A DNA stretch of 64,000 bases from Gossypium raimondii (GCF_025698545.1 NC_068571.1:49695733-49759732); one strand, 5' to 3'; positions 41,800-54,018 are shown, counted from the first letter of the stretch. The notes: generated from the letters alone by a model not told the origin. Numbers and translations are program-made.

Positions 41800-43168
41800 C
41801 GTTACGAACTTATTGGTAAATGATCAACAGAACAAATTCCATAGTGATAAAAAAAAAAATCCATAGTTGAGTAATTTCTAGTATAGTTTATTCAATAAAT
41901 TATATTATTTAACAGTGTTTTAGGGTTTTTCTAAAATTTAACAAAAAAAATTACTTATGGTGGATTTAAATTTGTACTATTTACATAAATAAAACATTAG
42001 TTTTACCATTAAATATAATATTTATATTTTAATATTATTATGCATACTTTATTTCCTTCGTCAATTGCATATAAATTAATAATATTGTTCATTGAGTTTG
42101 TGTCAAGTCAATTTGACGCTATTCAAGATTGATATAAAATCATAATAATTATTGTAGTGCATTTAGTATTCTTAATATGATACATTTATGTGTTTAACTT
42201 TATTTTACTTGCAATTTAATCTATTTTTTATTTTAATATCATATATATTTAATACATTATTATTAATTAGTTTCAAATGACCTGCTTCATTGTTTATTAT
42301 ATGTTATTTTAAAATTAACATATGTGTTCTAAATCGTAGTGCATGTGATTGAAAATAATCCGCTTCATTATTTATCATATGTTATTTTAAAATTAACATG
42401 TGTACTAAGCACGTAATTTCTACGTACATACATGTGTGATAAAATTTATAAAATTTATAATCTAATTTTTAATTTATGTAAATTTAAATTTTAAAATTTT
42501 TAATTAAATTCAATAACTTAATTTAATAACTATTAATCTTAGATGTTATTATATAAAGAAAATATGAAAATTCTATAGCAATTAATGCAAGTCAATACGC
42601 ATTAATATAGATCAAAATAAGCCAAAACACATCGATGGAAACGCACCAAAATTTTGACCAAATCGAAACATTAGGTCCAAAACCGTACGTATGTACCCGT
42701 ACCTACTGCCATTGCAATGCAGCTACTAATTGTGCGTTAGAGGAAAAATGTCCTTCAACCAAATGGAACATCCATTCCGAGTCCTCGTTGACCTTTTATA
42801 ACCCATTCTTCCTTAGGGAATGAAATGTCGTATTTAGCCCAAAAACAAAATTTCACTTTTAGCTTCAATTATTTGAAGCTTTTATCATTTACTATGAAAC
42901 ATTAACTACATTTTTCATGGAAAATCAAAATTTCTAGACGCTTAATAACAAACGATTGAACTCTTGCTGTGATTCTTTATACTCAAAATTACTTGATCTT
43001 GTTTCAGCCCCATGAAAGAAGGATAACAATCAATATTTAAGACCCTATTTGACCAAACAAAGAAAACCACCATAGCTAACAACTAAGACAAAATTTGAAT
43101 AGGCAAATAGTATTCCCTTCTAAGCTTTAAGAGGAAAAAAGGAAGGTTGCCAGCTCTTGAACTTGAAT
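41800..43168. other. Gene-free AT-rich interval
   Basis: Very AT-rich to about 42600. A direct repeat of 'TATGTTATTTTAAAATTAACAT' type occurs near 42300 and 42380. The 62-codon plus ORF at 42635 has no recognisable similarity. The end is the 3' region of the CCCH gene. Confidence 0.4.
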
Positions 43169-44734
43169 TCAGCTCTCCACCTGACTTGGCAAATTGTGTA
43201 CCAATGGCATATCATCGAGCCAATCCCCATAAATCCTGTTGATTTTCCTAGGTCCTTTCCACTTGAACAAGCAATTTTTAGCCTGGGCTTTTTCATCCAA
43301 AGAAAGGGCACTTGATGTCACTGGAGGTGGATCATTAGCAGGAAGGTTGTGAATTTTTGTTGAAACGGAACCAATCCTTGTCAAACCAGAACCCATATTC
43401 CCGAAGTCACCATCAATGCGTCCATTCATGCCCTGCAACTCTGATTACAGAAACAGGCAAGCATTACAAAAAGATTTGCCATCAAATATCTTGTTTAAAA
43501 GGTGTTCCTCCCGTTTCATACAGGCAGAACTTGTCACGACTAATAACACATCAATTTGGGCACAGGCAAATATGCGTAAAAATAAAAGCAGCATTCCTGT
43601 CATTTATGTATCTGCATCGAAACTTTCCAGGAAAGTGAAATATGAAACACCACAAACAATGAAATATCCTGGTCTGTTTCAAAAACTAACACCTAAAGCA
43701 ACTGTCAGCAGCATCACATTTTGATTATATAGAAACCTCTTCTAAAATCAAATTTAGAAGACCAATAAAGGAATACTAAACTAGTAAGTGCACTCCTTAA
43801 GTTATAGCCTAAATAAGAAATCACTTACCAAATGCTAAATATTACTTTAATCTTAGTCAAAACTTAAAAAGTTGCATGGCAAAAATGACATGATATCAAG
43901 CTAGAGCAAAGATATTACAATGACATATATACCTGTTTGCCCATGAGCAAAGTGACATTTCTCACCAAAGGGGCAATGGCCTGTTGTCTCCCACTTTGTA
44001 CATAACTTTGTTTTCCAATACACAGGATAAACAGGCTTCGTATTTCCTCGAAAAGCATCTGAACTGCCACCGTTTAAGGGCCTATTACCTTCTGATTGCT
44101 CGGATGCAGTTCCATGCCCTGCAGGAGGAGCTGTTGTTCCAATGCTAATAGCTGAACTCTCCCTAAACCTCCCCATATCATCCCTGAACTTCGCCGGATC
44201 TTCATGAAGAAAATTACATCTGTCCCCATACGGACATTCCTCTCCGTTGTAATACTTCTTACACAACTTCATCCGATGTATTATCTTCTGATCATCATCC
44301 CAATTCCCCGATGGGCGTTCTTCCTCGCGTCCGCCAACAAGTTCTTGCCAATTTGGAGGAGGCTGACGCAGATCCTCGATGCCATGAGCAAAGTTGCAAC
44401 CTTCACCGTTCCTACAAGTACCCAATCTAAACTTTGCACACATACGAGTTTTGAAGAAAATATTAGTTGTCCCCTTATTGGTTGGAGGATTTGAGGGCAT
44501 CCTGGGAATTGTAGGAGTGCATTGCACAATATTCGATTGGTTGTCCTCAGAATGTCTAGGTCTTTTGAAGGGAGGTGATTGTTGTTGTTGTTGCTGTTGT
44601 TGTTCAAATTCTGAATGTGGGTCAAATTGCCAATCATTCATAGGAAATTCAGGCCAAATCCCAATAGCATCACTGCCAGCATAAGTTGATTGGGGCGTTC
44701 TCATAAAGGAAGAGCGAGATTCAGGGTAATTCAT
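43169..44734 (-). CDS. Triple CCCH zinc finger protein (C3H39-like)
   Basis: Probable RNA-binding regulator, nuclear or cytoplasmic. Exons 44734-43933 and 43440-43169 join as CAAACAG|GTATAT to AATCAG|AGTTGC, giving 357 residues; a nearer acceptor (TTGCAG) would break the frame. Three complete fingers are seen: C-x7-C-x5-C-x3-H at residues 99-117, C-x8-C-x5-C-x3-H at 158-177 and the same spacing at 245-264. A run of eight Gln at 45-52 is encoded by a CAA/CAG microsatellite (44579-44605). The conserved C-terminal block includes KCLFKWKGP-like residues (NCLFKWKGPRKINRIYGDWL). A 5' UTR intron is visible: donor ACTG|GTAAGT and acceptor GTCAG|TATG place it at 44736-45060, so the ATG lies one base into the coding exon. 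The closest known type is Arabidopsis C3H39; RNA targets are unknown. Confidence 0.9.
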
Positions 44735-46126
44735 ACTGACAATTATCAGTAAAGGTTATAATCGAATCCAACTCTATCCCAAGACTATTAACTTTCAATT
44801 AATCTACCAAAAATCAACCGCCAAAGCGTATTGGATCAATGCTATCAATTAAACCTAACAAAGATGCAAGACAACAAAATCTCAAATGGATAACAATCAA
44901 ATTATTAAAGTAAACCAAAAATTGTATCAAATCCAAAACTTATTTTTCCTGACAAAAATAATAAAATCAGATTGGATTCAATGAATATAACAATCCGATT
45001 AAAAAAATAAAAAAATGAGATCGGTATGTGTAAAAAAAATAGTAAACAACAAAAACTTACCAGTATAAAAAAGAATCCAAAACGAAAAACTTGAGACTGG
45101 AGATAATGAATGCTCAATGCTCAGCGAATAGTAAAAGGTACCCAGAAGATAATTTGGATGAAAAACGAGTTTAAAGATGAAAAAACTATGAGAATTCTTA
45201 AAGTTGAAGTATGGAATTTAATAAAAGAAGTGGGAAAAAAAATGCAAGAAATTGTTGGGAAGTTTGCTAGAGGTAAAGGAAGAGCAGCATGAAAAAATGA
45301 AGATGAAGGAATGCAGTATATTATAATAGATGACAGATGGTCAAATGAAAACCCTAGCCGCCTCACACAAAAATCCTAATTCAGGAACAAAAGAAAAGAG
45401 AATTTGAAAACCCTAAATCTTAAAAGAACAAACAAGGCGTTTTTCAACCCAAAAAAGAAGTCTAAACCTCCAAAACCCTGCCGTTACGGAGTTTTCTTGT
45501 AACCAATCCCGGCCCCTTTTTATATAAATTAGAGTTAATGCCCCACTTACGCAAGGGAGTTAACATATTATTAAAAATAAAAATTAATTATAAAGTAAAA
45601 TTTAGCAGTAACTAGTTATTTTAAGTTATCTTTAAAAAATTATTCAAAAAAAAGGAAAAAGTTATCTTTAAAAAAAAAAGTAAATATACAGCTGAGGTTA
45701 TGGGGTATAAAGCAGGGGTAGCTGAGGGAAAATTTTTATTTAGATTTTTAAAATTTTAAATGAATAAAAATAAAATTCTACTTTAACCCCTACAAATAAT
45801 AAAAATTTAATTTAATTTTTACAAATTATAAAAATACAAGTAAAATAGTAAAATTGTACTTTTATTATCATAAAAACAACAATTTAATTTCAACCCCCAA
45901 CAAAATTTTCTTACTTCACCTGATGATTGATTTTGTTGATATACAATCGTGTAGCGTTTGGGGTATAAACTAAAAGAGATAGGTTGATTATATTTTGTCC
46001 TCGTTCATGTTTTCTTTGTTTTAGAATGGAGTAGTGAACGACTTCTTTTTGGGTAAATAAATACAAGAATTATCCATTTACTAAATACTGATGTAAATGT
46101 GTGACAATGATTTAGATAGCAACTTG
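44735..46126. other. CCCH gene 5' UTR, intron and promoter; AT-rich spacer
   Basis: Bases 44736-45060 are the 5' UTR intron of the CCCH gene, and 45061 to about 45480 its upstream exon and promoter. Bases about 45700-45930 hold an apparent reverse-orientation relative of the repeat at 29289-29490 (ATTTTACTTGT, GTACTTTTATTATCAT). No coding sequence. Confidence 0.45.
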
Positions 46127-46198
46127 GTCGTTGTAGTATAGTGGTGAGTATTCCCGCCTGTCACGCGGGCGACCCGGGTTCGATCCCCGGCAACGGCG
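46127..46198 (+). tRNA. tRNA-Asp (anticodon GTC)
   Basis: 72 bases fold as a complete cloverleaf. The acceptor stem pairs GTCGTTG with CAACGGC (one G-U), with discriminator G46198. The anticodon arm is CCCGC-CTGTCAC-GCGGG with GTC at 46160-46162. The T arm is CCGGG-TTCGATC-CCCGG, with the B box GGTTCGATCCC. The A box TAGTATAGTGGTGAG is intact and there is no intron. A run of seven T at 46202-46208 is a good RNA polymerase III terminator. No CCA is encoded, as normal in eukaryotes. It reads and delivers aspartate at GAC/GAU codons. Confidence 0.97.
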
Positions 46199-46201
46199 AT
46201 G

Positions 46202-46208
46202 TTTTTTT
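46202..46208 (+). terminator. RNA polymerase III terminator of tRNA-Asp
   Basis: A T7 run starts four bases after the tRNA 3' end. It lies between the tRNA and the start codon of the editing factor gene, so it would also be in that gene's promoter or 5' UTR. Confidence 0.8.
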
Positions 46209-46280
46209 GGGTTGTCTAAATTTTAACGACCGACTGAACTTCGAAAAATCCTCCAACTCTTATCCCTCGAAAGTAGAAAA

Positions 46281-48491
46281 ATGGCGTTACCGTCAACTTC
46301 AGTCTCCGTATCTACTTTCCCTCTCCATCTCCTCCCTGCTTCAGACCCTCCTTACAAGCTCCTCCAAAGCCACCCATCTCTCTCCCTCCTCTCCAAATGC
46401 AAAAGCATCCAAACCATCAAACAAGTGCATTCCCACATCATCAAAACTGGCCTTCACCACACCCAGTTTGCTCTCAGCAAACTTATTGAGTTCTGCGCCG
46501 TTTCTCCTTTCGGTGACTTGCCTTATGCCCTTTTGCTCTTTCACTCCATTGATGAACCAAATCAAGTTATTTGGAATACTATGATTAGAGGGCTTTCATT
46601 GAGTTCAACCCCCGAACTCGCCATGGAATTCTATGTTAAAATGATTTGGTCTGGTATTCTCCCGAATTCTTATACTTTTCCTTTCGTTTTGAAATCATGC
46701 ACCAAAATGGATAGTACCCAGGTAGGGGAACAGGTTCATGGACAAGTTTTGAAGCTTGGACTTGACTCTGATGCGTTTGTTCACACTTCCCTTATTAACA
46801 TGTACGCCCAGACTAGCCAACTGGGTAAAGCGCGCTTGGTGTTTGATAAAAGTCCTCTAAGAGATGCAGTCTCTTATACAGCGTTGATAACGGGGTACAT
46901 TTCCATTGGTTATATGGAAAGTGCTCGTGAACTTTTCGACGAAATTCCCGTGCGAGATGTAGTGTCCTGGAATGCGATGATTGCAGGGTATGTTCAAGCT
47001 GGTCAGTACGAAGACGCATTGGCCTTTTTCAAAGAGATGATTGAAGCAAATGTTGTTCCTAATGAAAGCACATTGGTGACGGTCCTTTCAGGTTGTGCTC
47101 AGTCGGGTTCTCTCGAAATGGGGAAATGGGTTAGGTCTTGGATTGATGATCATGGATTTGGTTTTAATATTCATATTGTCAATGCACTTATTGATATGTA
47201 TTCTAAGTGTGGCGATTTGGACACAGCTTTGGATTTGTTCGAGGGTTTAGAGCAAAGGGATGTGATTTCATGGAATGTGATGATTGGTGGTTATACACAT
47301 ATGAGCTGCCATAAAGAAGCCTTAGGGCTTTTTCAGCGAATGCTACAATCAAATATAGAGCCGACCGATGTCACTTTCTTAAGCATTCTTCCTGCTTGTG
47401 CTAGCCTTGGTGCTCTTGATCTTGGCAAATGGATTCATGCTTATATAGATAAGAATATTCAGTATTCAGATAATATCTCTATTTGGACGAGTCTTATCGA
47501 TATGTATGCCAAGTGTGGAAGTATAGAAGCAGCACAACAAGTCTTTAATAGTATGAAACACAGAAGTTTGGCTTCTTGGAATGCAATGATATCTGGTCTA
47601 GCTATGCATGGGCTAGCAGAGAAGGCCCTTGAGCTTTTCTCACGAATGACCAACGAAGGATACAAACCTGATAATATCACATTCGTCGGTGTGTTATCTG
47701 CTTGTAGTCATGCTGGTTTGCTTGATCTTGGACGTCAGTATTTTAGTTCAATGGCCCAAGATTATGCAATTTCACCTGACTTGCAACATTATGGATGCAT
47801 GGTGAATCTTCTGGGACGAGCTGGCTTGTTTGATGAAGCAGAAGCTTTGATCCAGAATATGGAAATGAAACCAGATGGTGCAATCTGGGGTTCTTTGCTT
47901 GGAGCTTGTAGAGTCCATAAACGCGTTGAGTTAGGTGAATCCGTGGCCAAGCATCTTTTTGAGTTGGAGCCTGAAAATCCTGGGGTTTATGTTCTCTTGT
48001 CAAATATCTATGCAGGAGCTGGTAGATGGGATGATGTAGCTCGAATAAGAACCTTGCTAAATAACAAGGGAATGAAGAAAGCTCCTGGTTGCAGCTCTAT
48101 TGAGGTTGACAGAGTTGTTCATGAGTTCCTCGTCAGTGACAAAGTGCATCCTCGCTGCAAAGAAATTTATGACATGTTGAATGAAGTCGACACGCTTTTG
48201 GAGAAGGCTGGATTTGTACCTGATACATCCGAGGTGCTTCAGGACATGGATGAAGAATGGAAGGAAGGGGCCTTGAGTCATCATAGTGAGAAGTTAGCAA
48301 TTGCTTTTGGATTGATCAGTACAAAGCCTGGGACAACAATAAGAATTGTAAAAAATCTTAGGGTATGTGGAAATTGCCATTCGGCTACTAAGCTGATATC
48401 AAAGATCTTCAACAGAGAAATTATTGCTAGAGACAGAAACCGCTTCCACCATTTCAAAGATGGTTCCTGCTCATGCAACGACTTCTGGTGA
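46281..48491 (+). CDS. OTP82: DYW-class pentatricopeptide repeat RNA editing factor (OTP82-like)
   Basis: Intronless, 736 residues. Arabidopsis OTP82 is needed for C-to-U editing of chloroplast ndhB and ndhG sites, and the strong similarity over the whole length suggests the same class of role. The N-terminal 35 residues (Ser/Thr/Pro-rich, [17 protein letters not shown]) suit a plastid transit peptide. About a dozen PLS-type repeats follow (for example [40 protein letters not shown]). The E/E+ region and the DYW deaminase-like domain (about 640-736) follow. The domain keeps the zinc ligands in HSEKLA (HxE) and CGNCHSATK (CxxCH). The last residues are CSCNDFW rather than the canonical DYW. The start is the first ATG and leaves 82 bases to the tRNA. 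No break is seen. Confidence 0.93.
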   Translation: MALPSTSVSVSTFPLHLLPASDPPYKLLQSHPSLSLLSKCKSIQTIKQVHSHIIKTGLHHTQFALSKLIEFCAVSPFGDLPYALLLFHSIDEPNQVIWNTMIRGLSLSSTPELAMEFYVKMIWSGILPNSYTFPFVLKSCTKMDSTQVGEQVHGQVLKLGLDSDAFVHTSLINMYAQTSQLGKARLVFDKSPLRDAVSYTALITGYISIGYMESARELFDEIPVRDVVSWNAMIAGYVQAGQYEDALAFFKEMIEANVVPNESTLVTVLSGCAQSGSLEMGKWVRSWIDDHGFGFNIHIVNALIDMYSKCGDLDTALDLFEGLEQRDVISWNVMIGGYTHMSCHKEALGLFQRMLQSNIEPTDVTFLSILPACASLGALDLGKWIHAYIDKNIQYSDNISIWTSLIDMYAKCGSIEAAQQVFNSMKHRSLASWNAMISGLAMHGLAEKALELFSRMTNEGYKPDNITFVGVLSACSHAGLLDLGRQYFSSMAQDYAISPDLQHYGCMVNLLGRAGLFDEAEALIQNMEMKPDGAIWGSLLGACRVHKRVELGESVAKHLFELEPENPGVYVLLSNIYAGAGRWDDVARIRTLLNNKGMKKAPGCSSIEVDRVVHEFLVSDKVHPRCKEIYDMLNEVDTLLEKAGFVPDTSEVLQDMDEEWKEGALSHHSEKLAIAFGLISTKPGTTIRIVKNLRVCGNCHSATKLISKIFNREIIARDRNRFHHFKDGSCSCNDFW

Positions 48492-48849
48492 AACATTATC
48501 AACTTGCAGTATTTGGGAAGAATTTATTTGGCACATCCAAATCCAAGTGTATAAATTTGTTAATGCCACTTGTAAAACACGTTACATACACTCCAGATTG
48601 ACTCACTCGGTTTTCTGGGTGACTAAGTCTCTTCTCCTTGTAAATGAAAACCAGCATTTATTTATAAATATTATTTATAAATATAGACAACATATTACAT
48701 AAGAACTGGCACAATGGCTTCTTAGAATATAAATTTCACTCTGTCCCACCCCTTCTTTGGATCCTTTTTTCTTAGCTGAGTGAACAATAGTACTGATTAA
48801 GGAGTACAAGGCTACAAGCCAGATCAATTCAAATTCATGCCTCAATGTT
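48492..48849. other. OTP82-like 3' region
   Basis: Likely 3' UTR of the editing factor. It reads into a weak minus-strand candidate gene. Nothing else supported. Confidence 0.4.
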
Positions 48850-49280
48850 AGGGGCATGCTTGAAGTTGTTCTTCCATACCCTAGCCAAAACAGTCCTGTC
48901 TGCAACTATAAAATAAGCTACTCCAGCAGCCGCTGCGACCGAACAGAAACTTCATTAACAAAAGAAAATTAGTACTAAATGATGTTTGAGATACTGGTAA
49001 ACTTTATTTGGTATTTCTTTCACAAATAAATTCTGTCAAGTAACTAGTAGTTCTTAAACATAGAAGGTTGGGATGTAAACGTTGTTCTTTATTGTTACTT
49101 GAGGCATTTCTTTTACCCCTAGTTGGTCTGATCCAACCCGTAGAGAATGGTGCTGGTAAACTGATACCGACTCTAGGCCTGCCTTCTCGGAGATTGCTGA
49201 AGCTTTGTGTACCATGTCATCCAGTAACTCGGAGCAACGGAGCAATAGTTCGAATTTTTCTCCTTGGAGTAAACAGGTGA
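48850..49280 (-). other. Weak candidate coding exons of an unknown gene
   Basis: On the minus strand two stretches look coding in amino-acid terms. One, at 49277 to about 49062, reads ELLDDMVHKASAISEKAGLE and on to KEMPQ before a possible donor CAA|GTAACA. The other, about 48936-48850, reads AAGVAYFIVADRTVLARVWK and ends with a stop. Acceptor phases do not join them cleanly, and another acceptor (TTGCAG|ACAGG) opens a different frame at 48905-48675. I recognise no family. They may be terminal exons of a small gene, a decayed gene, or chance. Confidence 0.22.
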
Positions 49281-50068
49281 TTAGTTTTGGCTGTCATCAG
49301 AGTCTTTGAAATAATGGTGATAACTATAATTATAGTTCTCAATTTTTGTTCATTTGTCAAATTGAATAAAATATTTCCAGCAAAATTTCTTTGGACCCCT
49401 TGCCAAATCAAAACTAGAGAAACTCTCACTCAATTATACTTCATCCTGAATGTGTCTCACGTTGTTTCCAGTAAGGTCAGTGTAACAGTTGTAAATTTTT
49501 ACACTTCATTGAATTAATACAAAGAGAATAGATAGCAAATAGTTAATGGTAGAAATATCCCTTTCAAATCAAACAAAGTATTTTGACTGATTCAAAATAA
49601 TTAAGAAAGAAAATGACATTAGTGTGATTAGCATGATTAGCATCCCCCACATGACAGCCATTTGACAAAAGATGTACATGTATTTTCTTTATAATACCAA
49701 AAAAAAAACAAAGTTTCTAAGATATTTCTCAATTTAGGCCCTACATTTTAACTCAAAGAACTCTTGCCCTCAAACTCAAGGACCACTGACTAAAACCAAT
49801 TTAATGATCTCCACGATTCATGTATTCATACCATGTTTATGTATTATTTTGAGTTTTTAAAGATGTTTTATATTTATATAAAATTTGATATATCAATAAA
49901 TTGTATTATATAAGATCATAGATTTTATGCAGTAGTGTGGTGTTCATGTTACTTATGGTGTTTTAGGGGTTTCATCTCTACATGGGGGGCCCTTTTTGAT
50001 TCTTTTATACCTCAGATCTTAGAGGAGTGGACCATGGAAGAAAAATCATGTCCAGAATCAAGTTTGTC

Positions 50069-50230
50069 TCAAGCTCCAGGGAACACAAACGCAACCCACA
50101 GTATTTGTAAAACAACCAGAATCAGCACACGTCCACTAAAGATCTCATGGTCCCCAGCCAGGTCAACCTTCTTTAATGCGAAAGTGATGAACACACGAAC
50201 CACCCGCAACCACCACCACGTTTGGTTCAT
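50069..50230 (-). CDS. Small ORF, 53 residues, with hydrophobic C terminus
   Basis: The minus strand gives an ATG ORF of 53 codons plus stop, below usual size cutoffs. The product begins MNQTWWWLRVVRVFITFALK, has a hydrophilic middle (VDLAGDHEIFSGR), and ends with a hydrophobic stretch of about 16 residues (VLILVVLQILWVAFVFPGA). GC content is higher than the flanks and codon use is unremarkable. I recognise no family. It lies upstream of nothing obvious and about 640 bases beyond the CSLC stop, on the same strand, so it could be an independent small membrane-protein gene. The longer plus-strand ORF over the same bases is probably its shadow, or both may be chance. Confidence 0.3.
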   Translation of the reverse strand: MNQTWWWLRVVRVFITFALKKVDLAGDHEIFSGRVLILVVLQILWVAFVFPGA

Positions 50231-50867
50231 CTCCTTTTGCTCACCGACACTTCCAACATTATTGAATCACATTCTCACACATGCCAAATATGAACAAATT
50301 GCAAAGACACATTGGGGGAAAAGGAATTATTTGTTATATATTAGATAGAACACAATGTACAAATATTGGATGTTTTTTACATTATCTCATAGTAAATTTG
50401 GACTCTGAGAGCCACAAAGGACATCAAGCAAGCTTTCCAAGCTTTTACAAATACAATATGGCTTGAATCTTTATTGCCAAACCACACAATCAAGAATCAG
50501 GGTGAAACATGAAAACTGAAGTACAAAATCTACCTATAAGTCTGTAACAACAATAATAATAAATGGTTCAACCCCTAAGAAAACAATGACCACTATCCAA
50601 TGTGAAATATATATATATATAAAGATATTAGAAAGTAGATAGAAACTGTGAATACAGAAAGTAGAGTTACTGACGAATAAAAACCTTCAATTCGGCATTC
50701 AATGCTGACGTAGAGAATGAAACTTTGGTTATTGAGCACCAGGATGGTACCTTTAAACAATTTCCTGAGGAGAAAAACTTCGACTGCACAGCCAGAAACC
50801 AGGTTTTGTCAGTGGAAATGGAGAGAGTCTTAGCACATTTTGCTTTCTTTCAAGCTTCCATGCAGCA

Positions 50868-53779
50868 TTAGCTCATCTGCTCTCCTATTAAATCTAGACC
50901 GACTAGGAGAAAAGTCACCCCCTGGAAGAGGAGGAAGTAGAAATGTACTCCCTGTGCCGATAACAGGCTCCTAACCGAAGCTGTAAGCAGGAGGAATGCC
51001 AGAGTGAGCTCTTTCCTGTATATCTTATTGACCCTCTTAACAGGTACAGGAGCTGCCTCTTTCTGTTCCTTCAATCGGTTTAATTCAGTGAGTTCACTTT
51101 CCGAAGCTCCTCTCTGAATTTGCAGTTGGTTCATTATCTTCGATTCCATCTCAGCAGAAGCCAGTAAGTCAGATTCTGATGACCTGCCAGCCTTTTTGGT
51201 CACAACCCACTCATAGGAGCTACCCAACTGGAATAATCCAGATACCATTGCATTGAATTTGGTCACAGACATGGTGTTTTCAAATAGAAGATAAGGGACA
51301 ATGAAAGGGAACGATTTGGGGGATGGAAGAATGTTGAGGAATGACATAAAAACAGGTACATAACAAATAACCCAAACAGGAAGCTCGGCCTCTGGTACGA
51401 ACATGGTTAGAGGAAGAATTATGCAAAACAATGTGAACGAATAGAAAGGAAGGATAAGCTTCCTCAACAGAAAGAATAGCAGTATTAAATTTGCCTTTTT
51501 CCATATAGCTATCTGCAGAATTACAGCATTAAAGGTGCTTCAGTATACAATGTATAAATCATTATTGCCAAAGATTGAAAGTTGTTTAACAATGTACCTT
51601 GCAAGTTATGATTGCTGGAAAGCATAAGCGGAAGAGGTGCATAGGTCCTGAATGCCAGCGGTGTTGCTGCTTCCTGTATGCTTCATACGACTCGGGAACT
51701 TCACAAAGGACCTAAAAAGTTTTACACAGTAATGGACAGCTGTCAGAACATTCCCTGAATCTTCCATCAGAAAAATCTTTTATTACATGCCTTCTTTTTC
51801 ATCTCATTTTTCACCAAGGGGTTATGTGCTTAAATTTGATATTTGTAGCTGTTATTCATGAAATGAAAATTTTTATTGAAAAACAGACTGATCCAAGTCA
51901 ACTAAATGCGATATTTAGTTTAAACGATGAAAGTATGACATGCCAGGGTGAAAATAAGAAAACAGAAATAAATGAAAGTCGATACAAGCAAAAAGAAATC
52001 AAATTAGCATAAAATGGGGTTGTACCTTTACGTCATTGAGGAAGATGAATTTCCAACCATTGAGATGTGCACGAACAGCTATGTCCATGTCCTCTACAGT
52101 TGTCCTTTCAAGCCAACCTCCAGATTCCTCAAGAGCTTTAATTCTCCAAACTCCAGCAGTTCCATTAAAACCAAAGAAATTTAAAAATACACCATTAACT
52201 TGCTGCTCAACTTCAAAGTGGAAACATAAGTTAATGTTCTGGAGACGAGTTAACAAATTCTCATCCTTGTTGACAAATGTCCATCTAGCCTGAACTAACC
52301 CTAAATCAGGATTGTCCTGCAAGACAAGTGAGATATACAAGGTAAATGCGTTATAAACGGATAATAGATGAGAACTTGAACCAAAAAGGGATTCTGGCTT
52401 GTTTGTGTTAACCTTGAAATGTGGCACAGTTTGCTTTAGAAAATCAGGGTTAGGTTGAAAATCAGCATCAAATATTGCTACAAACTCATAGGCCTGTACA
52501 TACTCGCAGCTCATTGCAGACTTGAGATTCCCAGCCTTGTAACCAGTTCTTACCAAGCGGTGCCGATAAATTATGTTAACACCCTTTTGGTTCCACTTAG
52601 CAACCTCCGCTTTAATCAAATACTGGATGCTTTCGTCATCAGAATCATCAAGAACCTGAACCAATAATCGATCCTTTGGCCAATCAAGTTGGCAGACAGC
52701 AGAGATAGACTGCTCATAAACCTGTATGAGGTCGGTGAAAAAAGTTATCAACGCCAAGAAAAATCAACACAATACACCTAATATTACCTTATTCCATTCT
52801 TGGATGTTCTTGGTCCTAGCTAAGTCTTTTCTATCACAATTCACAGGGACTTGTTTGCTATTCCCATTTACATGTAAAATTAGTTACAAGACTTAATTAC
52901 TGTTTCCTTACAAGAATTCTTTTACTATTATAACAACTCAATGAATATGCAAGTCCTAAATCCCTCAGGAGCTATATAAATCAAAGTAAAATTGTAAAGT
53001 ATACCAGAAAAAAAAAAAAACACCAACCCTAGAAGAGGTAGTTGAGTTTTGATTACCTCTCTCTCGTTACACATTGGGATTTGAACAAGAACCATGGGAT
53101 ACTCATAGGCTGATCCCTCAACATCATCTGACTTGAAAGGATCCCCCTCAATTCTGGGTTTAATCTTCTTGTATTTAATCCAAAAGCAGCCTAAACTAAG
53201 TATCATACGATCTACAGATTGGATAAGGAATAAAGCTACACAAAATTTAGACAAAGCTTGAATTGGTGGTGCAATGTAATCGGCCCGGACTGACAACCAA
53301 GTGACATAAACCAAGTGAAGCAAGCCCTGGATATCAGTGCTCCTCGGAATGTGCAAACTTGGATTTCGAAAATAATGCCATCCCTTGAGATAAGCCACAA
53401 CTTCGAAGGCCAGAATTGTGAGGGAAGTCACTAGGAAGGCTTTAATGACTGTGAAGAGCAGCTTTCCTTTCCCCAGTTTTTCACTGGCCATTGCAACATC
53501 TTGCCTAAAGATCAGCCTTTTCTTTATGGTTCCAAGCAATGCCCAGAAGAGTGAAGCAATCCAAGCGAGACAACCGACGGCACGATGAGCCTTGAGAAGC
53601 AAAACCCAAGTCACTTGCTTTGCATTTTTGCCTCTGCTTTTTTCCACAGGCCTGAATGCAGCATCTGGGCCGTCGATTTCCACCACTGAGTAGTTAGGGT
53701 TCTCCATTTTTACTACCACGGGTGTCCCTTTCCTAGCATCCTTTGGCCACCAATTCGAGAAATCTAAGCTTGGAGCCAT
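50868..53779 (-). CDS. CSLC6: CSLC glucan synthase (CSLC6-like), xyloglucan backbone
   Basis: Golgi membrane glycosyltransferase (GT2). CSLC proteins build the beta-1,4-glucan backbone of xyloglucan from UDP-glucose. Exons on the minus strand: 53779-53057, 52721-52413, 52316-52026, 51711-51598 and 51512-50868, all phase 0 joins except exons 4/5 which also keep frame, for 693 residues, the normal length. Catalytic features are present: DDSDD (266-270), DAD (326-328), TVED (417-420) and QQHRW (456-460), i.e. the D, DxD, D, QxxRW set. Two hydrophobic regions precede the catalytic domain (about 60-85 and 110-135) and a cluster follows it from about 490 to the end ([18 protein letters not shown]). 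Overall similarity, including [15 protein letters not shown] and [13 protein letters not shown], is closest to CSLC6; paralogue choice within CSLC is inference. Confidence 0.93.
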
Positions 53780-53986
53780 TTTCAGTTCAGTGGGTCTTAC
53801 TCACACTACAACCAGCAAACAACAAATGTTGAAAACCCAGATCTCGAAGGTCAGGTAATGAAGAAGACCAAAAGGAACCCAGACTCAAATGGTGAAAGAA
53901 GGAAGGTTGAGGGTATCCATTGTAGACAAAATGTAGAACAGAAGAAAAAGAAGTGTGGAGCAAGTAAGTAGTGAGAAGGGAAAGGA

Positions 53987-54018
53987 AAGGGTGAGAGTGA
54001 GAGTGAGAGTGAGAAGGT
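53987..54018. repeat. GTGAGA microsatellite in CSLC 5' region
   Basis: Five or so copies of GTGAGA on the plus strand (CT-rich on the coding strand) lie 210-240 bases upstream of the CSLC start codon. CT-rich tracts are common in plant 5' UTRs and promoters. No regulatory claim is made. Confidence 0.7.

Noticed and set aside
49935-50348. 137-codon plus-strand ORF
   Set aside because: No family resemblance; low-complexity codon pattern (HHH, TTR) and a better small ORF on the other strand.
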